A DNA stretch of 64,000 nt from Nostoc sp. UHCC 0702 (lineage in GTDB: Bacteria > Cyanobacteriota > Cyanobacteriia > Cyanobacteriales > Nostocaceae): assembly GCA_017164015.1 (NCBI GenBank), contig CP071065.1, positions 682,001 to 746,000 of the forward strand, in the 5' to 3' direction. Positions 7,932 to 17,388 of this stretch are shown piece by piece; position 1 is the first letter of the stretch, and every line of letters begins with the position of its first letter. The notes under the pieces are model-generated. The model ran no database searches. It had not been told where the DNA came from and saw nothing but the letters and a program-made list of their open reading frames with translations. Both the position numbers and the translations under genes were made by a program.

Positions 7932-8372
7932 TTACCATTTTTTGTAGGGTAGAAATTTGCCAGACATAATAATTTTCACGCGATCGCCTTTGGGGTCTTC
8001 TTCTTTCTCCACATCTAAAGTAAAATCAATGGCGCTCATAATTCCATCGCCGAACTTTTCTTGAATTACGTCTTTAAGTGGATACCCGTACACTTGCATA
8101 ATCTCATAAAAACGATAAATTAGTGGGTCTGTTGGTACAATTGGCCCCAATCCTTTTACAGGCGATGCAGTTAACTCTTGAATATAGCTTGCATCTAACC
8201 CTAATGCTTCAACCAGTAACTTAGCCTCTGACTCGGAAGCAGTAGCTTGACGGTAGAATAAAGCCGCAATCCATACTTCATCGCGTCCGAGAATTTTTTC
8301 TAAATCTGCAAAGCTTAGTCCTTTGGCGTTTTTTGCTGCTAATAGTGTTTGTGTAATTTCGGGGATAGACAC
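7932..8372 (-). CDS. cynS: Cyanate hydratase (cyanase)
   Basis: Cyanase converts cyanate and bicarbonate to ammonia and carbon dioxide, detoxifying cyanate and supplying nitrogen. The 146-residue length is normal (E. coli 156). The three catalytic residues are present at a constant offset from the E. coli numbering: Arg87 and Glu90 in [12 protein letters not shown], and Ser113 in [11 protein letters not shown]. The N-terminal part is the expected helical domain and the C-terminus ends [11 protein letters not shown]. No cynA/B/D transporter genes are adjacent. Confidence 0.96.
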   Translation of the reverse strand: MSIPEITQTLLAAKNAKGLSFADLEKILGRDEVWIAALFYRQATASESEAKLLVEALGLDASYIQELTASPVKGLGPIVPTDPLIYRFYEIMQVYGYPLKDVIQEKFGDGIMSAIDFTLDVEKEEDPKGDRVKIIMSGKFLPYKKW

Positions 8373-8411
8373 CTGATAACTCCGTTAGTTAGTTTATAGT
8401 CGTTTATTACT

Positions 8412-8497
8412 AAGACGATATCACCTTTTTGGAGAGAGATTAGATAGGTTCTCCGTCTTCAAGAGAGTATATGTCTGGCTCATCGTCAAGAAATTTA
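8412..8497 (-). pseudogene. 86-bp decayed duplicate of the toxin-antitoxin junction
   Basis: This segment matches 9862-9947 at 80 of 86 positions. It covers the toxin start and antitoxin end of the MazF/PemK pair 1.4 kb away. The toxin ATG has become ATC here, and no open frame continues on either side. It is the scar of a second toxin-antitoxin operon or of a partial duplication; xisH and xisI lie between the two copies. Confidence 0.75.
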
Positions 8498-8657
8498 TAG
8501 TAGTCTAATCAAAATCAGTCGTTTAGGACATTTTACAGTTATATTACTATTAACTTATTCTTTAAAGCATCTTTAACTGAAACGTATTGACATGTAAAGC
8601 CTAACTTTTGAGATAATTGTTGCTTGTAAACACATTTTTTAGAACAATATTTTTACT

Positions 8658-9095
8658 TTGTCTGCTAGAGATGCCTTTCATGAAGTTGTTAAAATTGCTC
8701 TCCAAAAAGATGGTTGGCTAATTACACACGACCCCTACCCATTGCAAGCTGGTACATTTGACTTAGCTATTGACCTTGGTGCAGAAAAAGTAATTGCAGC
8801 CCAGAGGGAAGGACGGAAAATTGCTGTAGAAATTAAAAGCTTCCTTGGGCCATCAAAAATTTCAGAATTTTACGGAGCTTTAGGGCAATTTATAGCATAT
8901 AGGTCTGCTTTAAACTCTCAAGACCCACAACGAGTTTTGTATTTAGCTGTATCCAGCGATATTTATGAGCGATTTTTTGCAACCTCGTTTATTCTTGGAC
9001 TTGTAGTGCAAAACCAACTTCTTCTATTGATCTACGATATTGATGGGGAGGTAATTGAACGATGGCTACCGTCAATGAATACAGAGAACATATAA
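8658..9095 (+). CDS. xisH: XisH-family protein (fdxN element excision controlling factor type)
   Basis: The 145-residue protein begins MSARDAFHEVVKIALQKDGW, typical of XisH. XisH and XisI are needed with the XisF recombinase for excision of the fdxN element in Anabaena heterocysts, but many cyanobacterial genomes carry numerous copies unrelated to it. XisH proteins have a restriction-endonuclease-like fold, and the segment LAIDLGAE then VEIKSFLG fits its D...ExK core. The start is TTG at 8658; no ATG fits the family N-terminus, and the ribosome site is weak. It overlaps xisI by 34 bp. No XisF-type recombinase is nearby. Confidence 0.9.
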   Translation: MSARDAFHEVVKIALQKDGWLITHDPYPLQAGTFDLAIDLGAEKVIAAQREGRKIAVEIKSFLGPSKISEFYGALGQFIAYRSALNSQDPQRVLYLAVSSDIYERFFATSFILGLVVQNQLLLLIYDIDGEVIERWLPSMNTENI

Positions 9096-9394
9096 AAAAT
9101 TTGCTAAACGAACACGCTAAACTTGTGTGGGATGAACGTATCCAAGCCCAAACTATTTTTGATACTGAACATGACCACTACCAATTAGTCTATGTTGGTT
9201 GGCGCAATTCTAAGCGGGTATATGGTACAGTCCTTCACGTCGATATCATCAATGGCAAAATTTGGATTCAGCAGGATGGTACAGAAGTAGGTATTGCAAA
9301 TGAATTAGTTCAATTGGGTGTTCCCAAGCAAGATATTGTTTTAGGTTTTGATCCACCAAAGATGCGACATTATACCGACTTTGCAGTGGGATAG
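9062..9394 (+). CDS. xisI: XisI-family protein
   Basis: The 110-residue protein matches XisI in length and in the segments YREHIKNLLNEHAKL, TIFDTEHDHYQLVYVGW, GKIWIQQDGTE and a C-terminus HYTDFAVG. XisI is the constant partner of XisH and probably binds it. Translational coupling is suggested by the 34-bp overlap with xisH. The pair sits beside a toxin-antitoxin operon and a solitary DNA methyltransferase, a typical accessory neighbourhood. The biochemical role is not established; control of DNA rearrangement is known only for the Anabaena fdxN case. Confidence 0.93.
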   Translation: MATVNEYREHIKNLLNEHAKLVWDERIQAQTIFDTEHDHYQLVYVGWRNSKRVYGTVLHVDIINGKIWIQQDGTEVGIANELVQLGVPKQDIVLGFDPPKMRHYTDFAVG

Positions 9395-9539
9395 AAGGTC
9401 TTTTTTAAATGACTTTTGATTAAAGTGGTTGATGGGCGATCGCTTTTTTATTATTTTTGTTATTTTACACATCAATCTAAAACAAAACTAAAAGATAGTG
9501 CTTGTTTATTTTTCTTTTAGCAAAATACGTTAGCCCTAA

Positions 9540-9890
9540 TTATGATGTCAGTTTCAAGGCTTGAAGTATTACTGTATTCAACTGTTGAACTTGACTTGCT
9601 CCTAATTTACCTATCCTTCTAGTGATGAGTCTACGTTCTAGGGTGGTTATTCGAGTTACCCTAACTTTAGAAGTAACTCGTAATCCAGTACTAGTAAAAT
9701 CTGGATCTGAAGGTTCTAAGATAAACTCTTCTGGACTCAAACTACTTATATTTTGAGATGAAATAAAACATAAAGTGATATCATCCCCCATAGTATCTAC
9801 CCATAAAACTAAACCAGGGCGTAGCTTTGTTCCACTCAAGTCTGTAAACGGAAATGGAACCAAGACGATATCACCTTTTTGGAGAGACAT
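9540..9890 (-). CDS. Type II toxin, MazF/PemK family endoribonuclease
   Basis: The 116-residue product starts MSLQKGDIVLVPFPFTDLSG and continues KLRPGLVL, the hallmark of PemK/MazF toxins, which cleave mRNA at short sequences. The SH3-like barrel strands and the C-terminal helix are all present, so the toxin looks intact. The start ATG overlaps the antitoxin stop (TAATG), the usual coupled order of antitoxin then toxin. A decayed duplicate of this junction lies at 8412-8497. Confidence 0.92.
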   Translation of the reverse strand: MSLQKGDIVLVPFPFTDLSGTKLRPGLVLWVDTMGDDITLCFISSQNISSLSPEEFILEPSDPDFTSTGLRVTSKVRVTRITTLERRLITRRIGKLGASQVQQLNTVILQALKLTS

Positions 9891-10096
9891 TAGATAGGTT
9901 CTCCGTCTTCAATAGTGTATATGTCTGGTTCATCTTCGAGAAATTTAAATGAACCACCAATTTGAGCAAGTTGTATTAGGTCACGGATTGAAGGTTCTGA
10001 TGAATCGAAAAATAGTTTTTCTTCTAAGAGCGATCGCTCTTCATTAGAAAGAGATAATATAACTTGCAACAGCGATTCCACAAGTTTAGTGTTCAT
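9890..10096 (-). CDS. Antitoxin partner of the MazF/PemK toxin
   Basis: The 68-residue protein precedes the toxin and overlaps it by one base. It is helical and acidic toward the end (FLEDEPDIYTIEDGEPI), as expected for the toxin-wrapping tail of an antitoxin. The N-terminal half (VESLLQVILSLSNEERSLLEEKL) does not show a clear DNA-binding motif. Assignment rests mainly on context; this type of short cyanobacterial antitoxin is common before MazF/PemK toxins. Confidence 0.8.
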   Translation of the reverse strand: MNTKLVESLLQVILSLSNEERSLLEEKLFFDSSEPSIRDLIQLAQIGGSFKFLEDEPDIYTIEDGEPI

Positions 10097-10135
10097 CTTT
10101 GGTTAGCGGATATTTTACAAGTTTGCGTCTACTAT

Positions 10136-10600
10136 TTATGGTAAAACTATTAACTTCGTATTAAACAGCGCTAAGGCTATTTTAATTTGTCCTTGTTCAC
10201 TTTTAGCTGCCTCTTCGTTCAGTCTTTGCTGATATAGTTCTCTAACACTAGACCATAAGGCTTGTGTATTTGTATTACCTACTTGTTGCTGTAATATTTC
10301 CAGAGATAGCACTGTGTATGCTGCATTTTTACCTAGCTCATGTTTGATTTTTGTAATTTCCCAGCCTTTATAAGTTTGAACGCTATCGACAAGACGACCT
10401 AAATACCATAAACCGTATGCTGCACATCTTGGACAACCTTTTGTGCCAGAATTCTTACTTTTACCACCTAATTGTTTGTATGTGTCATACCAGTAATCAC
10501 TCCAGATTTCTAGTGCTTCGTTTTCATAAACATTCATCTTCTGCATGGTTTCTTGTACCCAAGGTACAATAGGAATTCTGAATAATAAATCAGACATCAT
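10136..10600 (-). CDS. Hypothetical protein with a cysteine pair
   Basis: I do not recognise this 154-residue protein. It is soluble and mostly helical. A central GCPRCAAYGLWYLGRL gives a CxxC pair that may bind metal or be redox-active, and the N-terminal third is Trp/Tyr rich (IWSDYWYDTY). It lies 39 bp upstream, in transcription order, of the antitoxin gene on the same strand and could be part of that unit. The start could be either of two adjacent ATGs. Confidence 0.55.
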   Translation of the reverse strand: MMSDLLFRIPIVPWVQETMQKMNVYENEALEIWSDYWYDTYKQLGGKSKNSGTKGCPRCAAYGLWYLGRLVDSVQTYKGWEITKIKHELGKNAAYTVLSLEILQQQVGNTNTQALWSSVRELYQQRLNEEAAKSEQGQIKIALALFNTKLIVLP

Positions 10601-10686
10601 CTCTCCTTTAGCAGTAATTATATTGTTCGCTTCTATAGGTTTAAAAATTTATGTCTTTAAGTGAACTGGATGAATATATAAGTTAA

Positions 10687-10714
10687 GGGGCGGGCAAGAT
10701 GCCCACCCCACAAG
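10687..10714 (-). repeat. REP sequence at the 3' side of the RAYT gene
   Basis: This 28-base sequence is the exact reverse complement of 11230-11257 on the other side of the transposase gene. Each copy folds into an imperfect hairpin (GGGCGGGCA, loop AGA, TGCCCACCC) with one central mismatch, as REP elements do. Confidence 0.85.
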
Positions 10715-10734
10715 AGTAAATGCAATATTTGAGG

Positions 10735-11205
10735 TTATTTTGAGGTTTGCCAGAAGAAAGGATAATCTTCTGGTGTAGAAGCCAGTCCTGCTTTTACAGG
10801 ATTTTGTCTGATGTATTCCCAATATTGTTGAAACTCTTGCTCATTTCTAACAATTCTGTCATATCGCTCATCTTGCCATATTTTTCCTATATGATTCATG
10901 ACGTTGGGAATTTGTTTGGCACTATAGCCTTTAATGCTTTTCATAATGCTACTCAGTGACCAAAGCTCGTTTTTAGACTTGAGTAAGGGCTGAATAAGTA
11001 AATGTACATGATTTGACATAATTACTAAAACAAATATTTGATATCTTTTGTTATTAAAAAACAAGCAAGAATTAAAGACTATCTCTATAGCATCGAGGCT
11101 AAGTTCTAATTTTTCCCAAGTATTAAAAGTAATAAAATAAATTGCCCCATCTAATTCCCAATGAGGTAATCTCCTGTCATAAATTTTAAACCCTGGCTCT
11201 TGCAT
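10735..11205 (-). CDS. rayT: REP-associated tyrosine transposase (RAYT, TnpA-REP)
   Basis: The 156-residue protein belongs to the Y1 HUH transposases domesticated with REP sequences. Visible features are the N-terminal RRLPHWELDGAIYFITF, the HUH motif MSNHVHLLI, and the C-terminal YWEYIRQNPVKAGLA with the catalytic Tyr. RAYTs bind and cut REP hairpins in single-stranded DNA. The gene is bracketed by two inverted REP copies (10687-10714 and 11230-11257), and a related REP pair lies at 44166-44230. No truncation or frameshift is seen. Confidence 0.92.
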   Translation of the reverse strand: MQEPGFKIYDRRLPHWELDGAIYFITFNTWEKLELSLDAIEIVFNSCLFFNNKRYQIFVLVIMSNHVHLLIQPLLKSKNELWSLSSIMKSIKGYSAKQIPNVMNHIGKIWQDERYDRIVRNEQEFQQYWEYIRQNPVKAGLASTPEDYPFFWQTSK

Positions 11206-11229
11206 TATAGAAAGTTATTAGTAGTTTTT

Positions 11230-11257
11230 CTTGTGGGGTGGGCATCTTGCCCGCCCC
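11230..11257 (+). repeat. REP sequence at the 5' side of the RAYT gene
   Basis: CTTGTGGGGTGGGCATCTTG followed by CCCGCCCC; perfect inverted copy of 10687-10714. With it the RAYT gene forms a REP-gene-REP cassette of about 570 bp. Confidence 0.85.
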
Positions 11258-11343
11258 TTCTCTTATCTTTCCCATTAATGAAGAGAAAATCTAATATCTT
11301 CACTATCCCAAGTCAGTCAGGGATTTTGTAGTTTATGAATTAT

Positions 11344-12015
11344 TTAAGGTTGTAACCATACACCCTTCCCAAGTTCTCCTATAAATTTCTGATAAAACTT
11401 TTGATGTGAACCCTCATAGTTATCTTCCCCCTTCTTTGTCAGATACCCTTTTTTACCTGTATGAGGATTTGGCACATAACTATAAATACAAGATTTTCTC
11501 CGCTCTGGATTTTCAGACCAACCTATATTAAAAGCAGCATACTTGGGAAAAAATTCCATCCCACTATAGTTATCAATATGATCATGAATCCACCATGCTA
11601 ATGCTGTCCAATCAGCAGTTTTTTCATAGTAATCAATAAATGAGTTAACAATAATACAAGCTGTTGCACCCATATAGCCGTCAGCGTCCCTAACATCCCA
11701 GATATGTCCTGCGTAATTAGATTCATTCTTGGCACAGTTGTACTGATTTTTGTTCTCTGCGCCTTTGGCGTTAACAGCAGATGAGCGAAAGGCAGAACGA
11801 ATGCTGATTCTTCCTAAAGCATCTTGAATTGGTTCTAGGACTTGCTCACAGAGGTTTTTACCTGCGGCGATCGCTAACTCTGGGTTATCTGGTATATTAG
11901 GTATCCCTTCAATTTGTGAAATTTCAGAGTAGAGAAAATCTCGCATAAAAAAGTTTTTTGAGAGACGCGCCCTACCTAATTCTTCTAAGGCTTTCACTGT
12001 TTGTGGTCTTCTCAT
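11344..12015 (-). CDS. Hypothetical protein, distantly peptidase M15-like
   Basis: The 223-residue protein has an N-terminal pattern seen in phage-type M15 peptidases: FFMRDFLYSE, then LEPIQDALGRISIRSAFRSSAVN. A possible metal site is GHIWDVRDADG (His and Asp), with a later WWIHDHID. M15 enzymes cleave peptidoglycan peptides, but the spacing here is unusual and the central part is not family-like, so activity is uncertain. No signal peptide is seen. It lies alone between the RAYT cassette and psaB, on the same strand. Confidence 0.5.
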   Translation of the reverse strand: MRRPQTVKALEELGRARLSKNFFMRDFLYSEISQIEGIPNIPDNPELAIAAGKNLCEQVLEPIQDALGRISIRSAFRSSAVNAKGAENKNQYNCAKNESNYAGHIWDVRDADGYMGATACIIVNSFIDYYEKTADWTALAWWIHDHIDNYSGMEFFPKYAAFNIGWSENPERRKSCIYSYVPNPHTGKKGYLTKKGEDNYEGSHQKFYQKFIGELGKGVWLQP

Positions 12016-12118
12016 TGGTCACTACAAATCTTTGTATTAACGTTCGTCATTTATCAGTCAGCAACTTCAACGGGATAATTTATTTCTCGGAGTTCCCTTA
12101 TATTTCCCATTTACCATC

Positions 12119-12150
12119 AAAAAAAACCCCCGCCATCAGACGGGGGATTT
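12119..12150 (-). terminator. Intrinsic terminator of the psaA-psaB transcript
   Basis: On the minus strand, 32 bp after the psaB stop, CCCCCG (12146-12141) pairs with CGGGGG (12132-12127) across an 8-nt loop, followed by eight T residues (12126-12119). This is a textbook rho-independent terminator. Confidence 0.9.
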
Positions 12151-12182
12151 AAATTACTTAACCTATCAAACTAGTAGCCAGA

Positions 12183-14414
12183 TCAACCGAACTTACCAGC
12201 CGTAGAGGCAATCAAGAAGGCTGCGTAGGTCAAGACATAGCCAACAGTGAAGTGAGCTAGACCAACCAAGCGACCTTGGACGATGGACAGAGCCACAGGC
12301 TTATCTTTCCAGCGAACCAAGTTAGCTAGAGGAGTACGTTCGTGCGCCCAAACCAGAGTTTCAATCAACTCTTGCCAGTAACCTCTCCAGGAGATTAAGA
12401 ACATGAAGCCAGTTGCCCAAACTAGGTGTCCGAAGAGGAACATCCAGGCCCAAACAGATAGGTTATTCACGCCGTAGGGGTTGTAACCGTTAATCAACTG
12501 AGCGGAGTTAGCCCACAGGTAATCACGGAACCAACCCATGAGGTATGTGGAGTTTTCGTTGAACTGAGCAACGTTACCTTGCCAAATACCTAGGTGTTTC
12601 CAATGCCAGTAGAAGGTTAACCAACCGACTGTGTTCAATGCCCAGAACAATGCTAGGTAGAAAGCGTCCCAAGCGGAGATGTCGCAGGTACCGCCACGGC
12701 CGGGGCCGTCACAGGGGAAGGAGTAGCCGAAGTCCTTTTTATCGGGCATCAGCTTAGAACCACGCGCATCCAAAGCACCTTTGACCAAAATCAAGGTGGT
12801 GGTGTGCAGACCCAAAGCGATCGCATGGTGTACCAAAAAGTCGCCAGGGCCAATGGTTAAGAACAGAGAATTGGTGCTGGAGTTGATCGCATCCAACCAG
12901 CCTGGTAGCCATACGTTGCCGTAGTTGGGCCATGCTGTGCTAGCGATGCTATCAGGGTTAGACAGCAAGGTGTCTAAGCCGTAGAGTACTTTACCGTGAG
13001 CAGCTTGAATGAACTGAGCAAATACCGGCTCAATCAAGATTTGCTTTTCAGGAGTACCAAAAGCAACTACTACGTCGTTGTGGACGTACAAACCGAGGGT
13101 GTGGAAGCCTAAGAAAAGGGATACCCAGCTTAAATGCGAGATAATCGCTTCTTTGTGCTTCAATACACGGTCGAGAACATTACCTTTGTTTTGTTCGGGG
13201 TCGTAGTCACGAACCCAGAATATTGCCCCGTGGGCGAATGCACCAACCAACAAAAAGATCGCAATGTATTGGTGGTGAGTATATAACGCTGCCTGAGTGG
13301 TGTAATCCTTAGCAATAAATGCGTAAGGAGGCAAAGCGTACATGTGCTGAGCTACTAGGGAGGTGATGGTTCCCAAAGCAGCTAGGTGAATTCCTAACTG
13401 GAAGTGTAGGGAGTTGTTGTAGGTGTCATACAAGCCTTGGTGAGGCAAGTTAAACTGACCTTCACTCTTGCTTCCGGGTACTAAACCACCCTTGGAATTC
13501 AGCATTTCTTTGATGCTGTGACCAATTCCAAAGTTAGTGCGGTACATGTGACCAGCAACAATGAACAGTACAGCGATCGCCAAGTGGTGGTGAGCAATAT
13601 CAGTCAACCACAAGGATTCTGTCTGGGGATGGAAACCACCCAAGAAAGTTAGAATCGCTGTTCCTGCACCTTGAGATGTGCCGAACACATGGCCTGCAGT
13701 GTCAGGGTTTTGAGCGTATACACCCCAGTTACCAGTAAAGAAAGGTGTCAAACCTGCTGGGTGAGGTGCGGTGGTTAAGAAGTTATCCCAACCTACGTGC
13801 TGTCCGCGAGCTTCGGGGATAGCAACGTGAACCAAGTGACCTGTCCAAGCCAAAGAGCTAACGCCAAATAAACCTGCCAAGTGGTGGTTTAGACGATGTT
13901 CAGCGCTCTTAAACCATGCCAAGCTGGGACGGAACTTGGGTTGCAAGTGTAGCCAACCAGCGAACAATAACACAGCTGCGAAGATCAGCAGGAAGACTGA
14001 ACCGGTGTACAGTTCGCTGTTCGTCCGCATACCGATGGTATACCACCAGTGGTAGATACCAGAGTAAGTAATGTTTACTGGATAGTTTGCACCTGCTTGG
14101 GTAAACGCTTCGATCGCTGGTTTACCGAAGTGGGGGTCCCAAATCGCGTGAGCGATGGGGCGTACATGCAGGGGATCTTTAATCCACTGTTCAAAGTTAC
14201 CTTGCCAGGCTACGTGGAACAGGAGGCTGGATGCCCACAGGAAGATGATTGCCAAGTGACCGAAGTGAGTTGCGAAAATCTTTTGGTAAAGATTTTCCTC
14301 TGTAATGCCATCATGACTTTCAAAGTCGTTGCCTGTAGCGATCGCATACCATATCCGACGAGTAGTCGGGTCCTGTGCGAGATCCTGGCTAAATTTGGGA
14401 AATTTTGTTGCCAT
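12183..14414 (-). CDS. psaB: Photosystem I P700 chlorophyll a apoprotein A2
   Basis: PsaB pairs with PsaA to form the reaction-centre core of photosystem I in the thylakoid membrane, holding P700, A0, the phylloquinones and the shared FX cluster. The 743-residue length is normal and the protein has the expected multiple membrane helices rich in histidine chlorophyll ligands. The FX cysteines lie in [15 protein letters not shown]. The start [16 protein letters not shown] is the family N-terminus. A weak AGAGG lies well upstream of the ATG, so translation may depend partly on psaA. The spacer to psaA (198 bp) is full of heptamer repeats. Confidence 0.99.
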   Translation of the reverse strand: MATKFPKFSQDLAQDPTTRRIWYAIATGNDFESHDGITEENLYQKIFATHFGHLAIIFLWASSLLFHVAWQGNFEQWIKDPLHVRPIAHAIWDPHFGKPAIEAFTQAGANYPVNITYSGIYHWWYTIGMRTNSELYTGSVFLLIFAAVLLFAGWLHLQPKFRPSLAWFKSAEHRLNHHLAGLFGVSSLAWTGHLVHVAIPEARGQHVGWDNFLTTAPHPAGLTPFFTGNWGVYAQNPDTAGHVFGTSQGAGTAILTFLGGFHPQTESLWLTDIAHHHLAIAVLFIVAGHMYRTNFGIGHSIKEMLNSKGGLVPGSKSEGQFNLPHQGLYDTYNNSLHFQLGIHLAALGTITSLVAQHMYALPPYAFIAKDYTTQAALYTHHQYIAIFLLVGAFAHGAIFWVRDYDPEQNKGNVLDRVLKHKEAIISHLSWVSLFLGFHTLGLYVHNDVVVAFGTPEKQILIEPVFAQFIQAAHGKVLYGLDTLLSNPDSIASTAWPNYGNVWLPGWLDAINSSTNSLFLTIGPGDFLVHHAIALGLHTTTLILVKGALDARGSKLMPDKKDFGYSFPCDGPGRGGTCDISAWDAFYLALFWALNTVGWLTFYWHWKHLGIWQGNVAQFNENSTYLMGWFRDYLWANSAQLINGYNPYGVNNLSVWAWMFLFGHLVWATGFMFLISWRGYWQELIETLVWAHERTPLANLVRWKDKPVALSIVQGRLVGLAHFTVGYVLTYAAFLIASTAGKFG

Positions 14415-14456
14415 AGGTTTGATAATTCCTCTGACCTTTAGCCATCAGGTATCAGG

Positions 14457-14600
14457 GTTGAGAGTTATGAGTTGAGAGTTATGAGTTAGGAATTGAGAAT
14501 TATCAGCTGTAAGTTATGAGTTTTAAATTTTTATTTTTAACTCCTAACTCCTAACTTCTAATTTCATTTCTAACTCCTAACTCCTAACTCCTAACTTTTA
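14457..14600. repeat. Heptamer repeats between psaA and psaB able to form an imperfect stem
   Basis: Two blocks are present: GAGTTATGAGTTGAGA-type repeats at about 14460-14500 and TAACTCC heptamers at about 14538-14599. The blocks are complementary in type (GAGTTA against TAACTC), so the psaA-psaB messenger can form a long, slippery, imperfect hairpin between the two genes. Confidence 0.8.
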
Positions 14601-14612
14601 CAAAACTGATTG

Positions 14613-16871
14613 CTACCCTACTGAAAGGATGTGTGCGTGGAAGAAAGCCCAGGTTGTGGCTATTCCTCCTAATAGGTAGTGAGCTACACCAACAGCGCGT
14701 CCCTGAATGATGCTCAGAGCGCGAGGCTGAATTGCTGGCGCTACCTTTAGTTTATTGTGTGCCCAAACGATGGACTCAATCAATTCTTGCCAGTAGCCGC
14801 GACCACTGAACAGGAACATCAAGCTGAATGCCCAAACAAAGTGAGCGCCTAAGAACAGTAAACCATAGGCAGATAGCGCACTGCCATAGGAGTTGATGAC
14901 TTGTGAAGCTTGTGCCCACAAGAAGTCACGCAACCAGCCGTTGATGGTGATGGCACTTTGGGCAAAGTTACCACCTGTGATGGTAGTCACAGTACCGTCT
15001 GCGTCTACAGTTCCCCAAACATCCGATTGCATTTTCCAACTGAAGTGGAAAATCACAATCGATAGGGAGTTGTACATCCAGAACAATCCGAGGAACACAT
15101 GGTCCCAACCAGATACTTGACATGTGCCGCCACGACCAGGGCCGTCGCAAGGGAAGCGGAAGCCCAGGTTTGCCTTGTCTGGAATCAGACGAGAACTACG
15201 GGCATACAGTACGCCCTTGAGCAGAATCAAGACGGTGACGTGAATGGTGAAGGCGTGAATGTGGTGAATCAGGAAGTCGGCTGTACCCAAAGCAATGGGT
15301 GCAGCTGCGACTTTACCGCCTACAGCCAAAATACCGCCGCCAAACACATAACTCACAGGTTCTAAGGCATTGGGTGCAGTGCTACCAGGAGCTAAGGCGT
15401 GGATATTTTGTATCCACTGAGCAAATACTGGCTGCAACTGAATTGCCGTATCAGAGAACATGTCTTGAGGACGACCCAACGCACGCATTGTGTCGTTGTG
15501 GATGTAAAGTCCAAAGCTGTGGAAGCCAAGGAAAATAGACACCCAGTTGAGATGAGAGATAATCGCATCCCGGTGACGAAGCACCCGATCCAGGAGGTTG
15601 TTTTGGTTAACCACAGGATCATAATCCCGCACCATGAAGATAGCTGCGTGAGCTGCTCCACCAACGATGAGGAAGCCACCTATCCAAATATGGTGAGTGA
15701 ATATGCACAACTGCGTAGCGTAGTCAGTTGCCAAGTATGGATAGGGGGGCATCGCGTACATGTGGTGCGCGATGATGATGGTCAAGGAACCCAAGAAGGC
15801 AAGGTTGGTTGCCAACTGAGCGTGCCAAGATGTGGTCAGGTTTTCGTAGAGTCCTTTGTGTCCTTCACCAGTGAAGGGGCCTTTATGGTTTTCTAGGATC
15901 TCTTTAATGCTGTGACCGATACCCCAGTTGGTGCGGTATTGATGCCCAGCAATGATGAACAGTACTGCGATCGCTAGGTGGTGATGAGAAATATCTGTCA
16001 ACCACAAGCCACCTGTTACTGGGTTCAGACCGCCCTTGAATGTCAAGAAGTCAGCATATTGTCCCCAGTTCAAAGTGAAGAAAGGCGCTAAACCACTGGC
16101 AAACCCAGGATAAAGCTCAATCAACAAGTCTTTGTTCAGGATGAATTCGTGGGGCAAAGGTATGTCTTTGAGGGCAACACCTGCGTCCAGCAGCTTGTTG
16201 GTTGGTGCGGACACATGGATCAAGTGACCAGCCCATCCCAAAGAACCACAACCTAGCAACACTTGCAAGTGGTGATTCAGCATCGACTCCACATTCTGGA
16301 ACCATTCCAGTTTAGGAGCGCGCTTGTGATAGTGGAACCAACCAGCAAACAGGAACAAGCCTGCTAGTACCAAGCCACCAATGGCAGTTACGTACAGTTG
16401 GAAGGAGTTAGTAATACCCCAGCCACGCCATACCTGGAACAAGCCAGAGGTGATTTGAATGCCGTGGAAACCACCCCCGACATCAGCATTGAGAATGTCT
16501 TGTCCCACAATTGGCCAAACGACTTGAGCGCTTGGCTTGACATTCAACGGGTCGCTTAACCACGCTTCGTAGTTAGAGAACTTCGCCCCGTGGAATATCA
16601 TCCCGCTTAGCCAAATCGTCACAACGGCTAAGTGACCGAAGTGCGCGGCGAATATCTTGCGGGATATCTCTTCTAAATCGCTTGTATGTGTATCAAAATC
16701 GTGGGCGAGGGCATGAAGGTTCCAAATCCATGTGGTGGTTTTGGGACCTCTGGCTAGAGTTCTGTCGAAGTGTCCTGGCTGCGCCCATTTTTCAAATGAG
16801 GTAGGAACCGGATCGTTATCAACTATGACTCTGGCCTTTTTTTCCTCTCGCTCCGGAGGACTGATTGTCAT
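14613..16871 (-). CDS. psaA: Photosystem I P700 chlorophyll a apoprotein A1
   Basis: PsaA is the partner of PsaB. The 752-residue length matches cyanobacterial PsaA and the start [18 protein letters not shown] is the family N-terminus. The FX ligands are in [15 protein letters not shown], and eleven membrane segments with conserved His residues are evident. It is the first gene of the psaAB operon. A strong ribosome binding site, GAGGAGG, lies four bases before the ATG (minus strand 16882-16876). Confidence 0.99.
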   Translation of the reverse strand: MTISPPEREEKKARVIVDNDPVPTSFEKWAQPGHFDRTLARGPKTTTWIWNLHALAHDFDTHTSDLEEISRKIFAAHFGHLAVVTIWLSGMIFHGAKFSNYEAWLSDPLNVKPSAQVVWPIVGQDILNADVGGGFHGIQITSGLFQVWRGWGITNSFQLYVTAIGGLVLAGLFLFAGWFHYHKRAPKLEWFQNVESMLNHHLQVLLGCGSLGWAGHLIHVSAPTNKLLDAGVALKDIPLPHEFILNKDLLIELYPGFASGLAPFFTLNWGQYADFLTFKGGLNPVTGGLWLTDISHHHLAIAVLFIIAGHQYRTNWGIGHSIKEILENHKGPFTGEGHKGLYENLTTSWHAQLATNLAFLGSLTIIIAHHMYAMPPYPYLATDYATQLCIFTHHIWIGGFLIVGGAAHAAIFMVRDYDPVVNQNNLLDRVLRHRDAIISHLNWVSIFLGFHSFGLYIHNDTMRALGRPQDMFSDTAIQLQPVFAQWIQNIHALAPGSTAPNALEPVSYVFGGGILAVGGKVAAAPIALGTADFLIHHIHAFTIHVTVLILLKGVLYARSSRLIPDKANLGFRFPCDGPGRGGTCQVSGWDHVFLGLFWMYNSLSIVIFHFSWKMQSDVWGTVDADGTVTTITGGNFAQSAITINGWLRDFLWAQASQVINSYGSALSAYGLLFLGAHFVWAFSLMFLFSGRGYWQELIESIVWAHNKLKVAPAIQPRALSIIQGRAVGVAHYLLGGIATTWAFFHAHILSVG

Positions 16872-17388
16872 TCGACCTCCTCTGTGGATAAGGAATGAGG
16901 AATCATGGATACCACAAAGTGAACTGCGATCGCAGCTTCCAGAAAACTTCTGGAGCAGCGATGGAAGACTCTTGATGTGGAGTGTTGTTTCTGTTGAATT
17001 ATAGAGTCTTCACTCGTACACTGTTGGACACATTTTAACAATAATTCAAAATCGCTGAAATAATTGCCTTTCCTGCCTTTTAAGTTTAAACTTTTGTCCA
17101 AAAAGTCAATAGTTTATTCATATAATTTACAAAGGATAACAATTCGTAAAATTTATGATTTTACTGTATATAGTAGAAATTCTGTGCTTTTCTTCAACGG
17201 CGTATAAATTGCATAACTACTCATAGTCGGCGTTGACCGATGACAGATGACTGATGACTGTTGACGGTGTGAGTGGGAAATTTTGTGGGATGTCGGGAAG
17301 ATTTCACCTTTTGGGCTATAGTTCCGGGTGGACAGTTTAAGCCAAAATAACTTTGTCAGTTGTTGAAGACTATACCTGGGTGTAAGGC
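16872..17388. promoter_or_regulatory. Divergent regulatory region between psaA and the lipoprotein gene
   Basis: This 517-bp gene-free stretch holds the psaA leader and promoter on the minus strand and the lipoprotein promoter on the plus strand. Next to psaA are the ribosome site and a small hairpin (CCAGAA, TTCTGG, about 16938-16953). The DNA from 17030 to 17220 is AT-rich. TGACTGATGACTG-type heptamers lie at 17236-17262. Light control of psaA is well known in cyanobacteria, but I could not place a specific regulator site. Confidence 0.5.

Noticed and set aside
8658..9394. An fdxN-type excision element around xisH/xisI
   Set aside because: No XisF-type recombinase, no fdxN gene and no matching direct repeats were seen.
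15392..15896. Long ORFs on both strands inside psaA
   Set aside because: They are shadows of the conserved psaA frame and show no family features.
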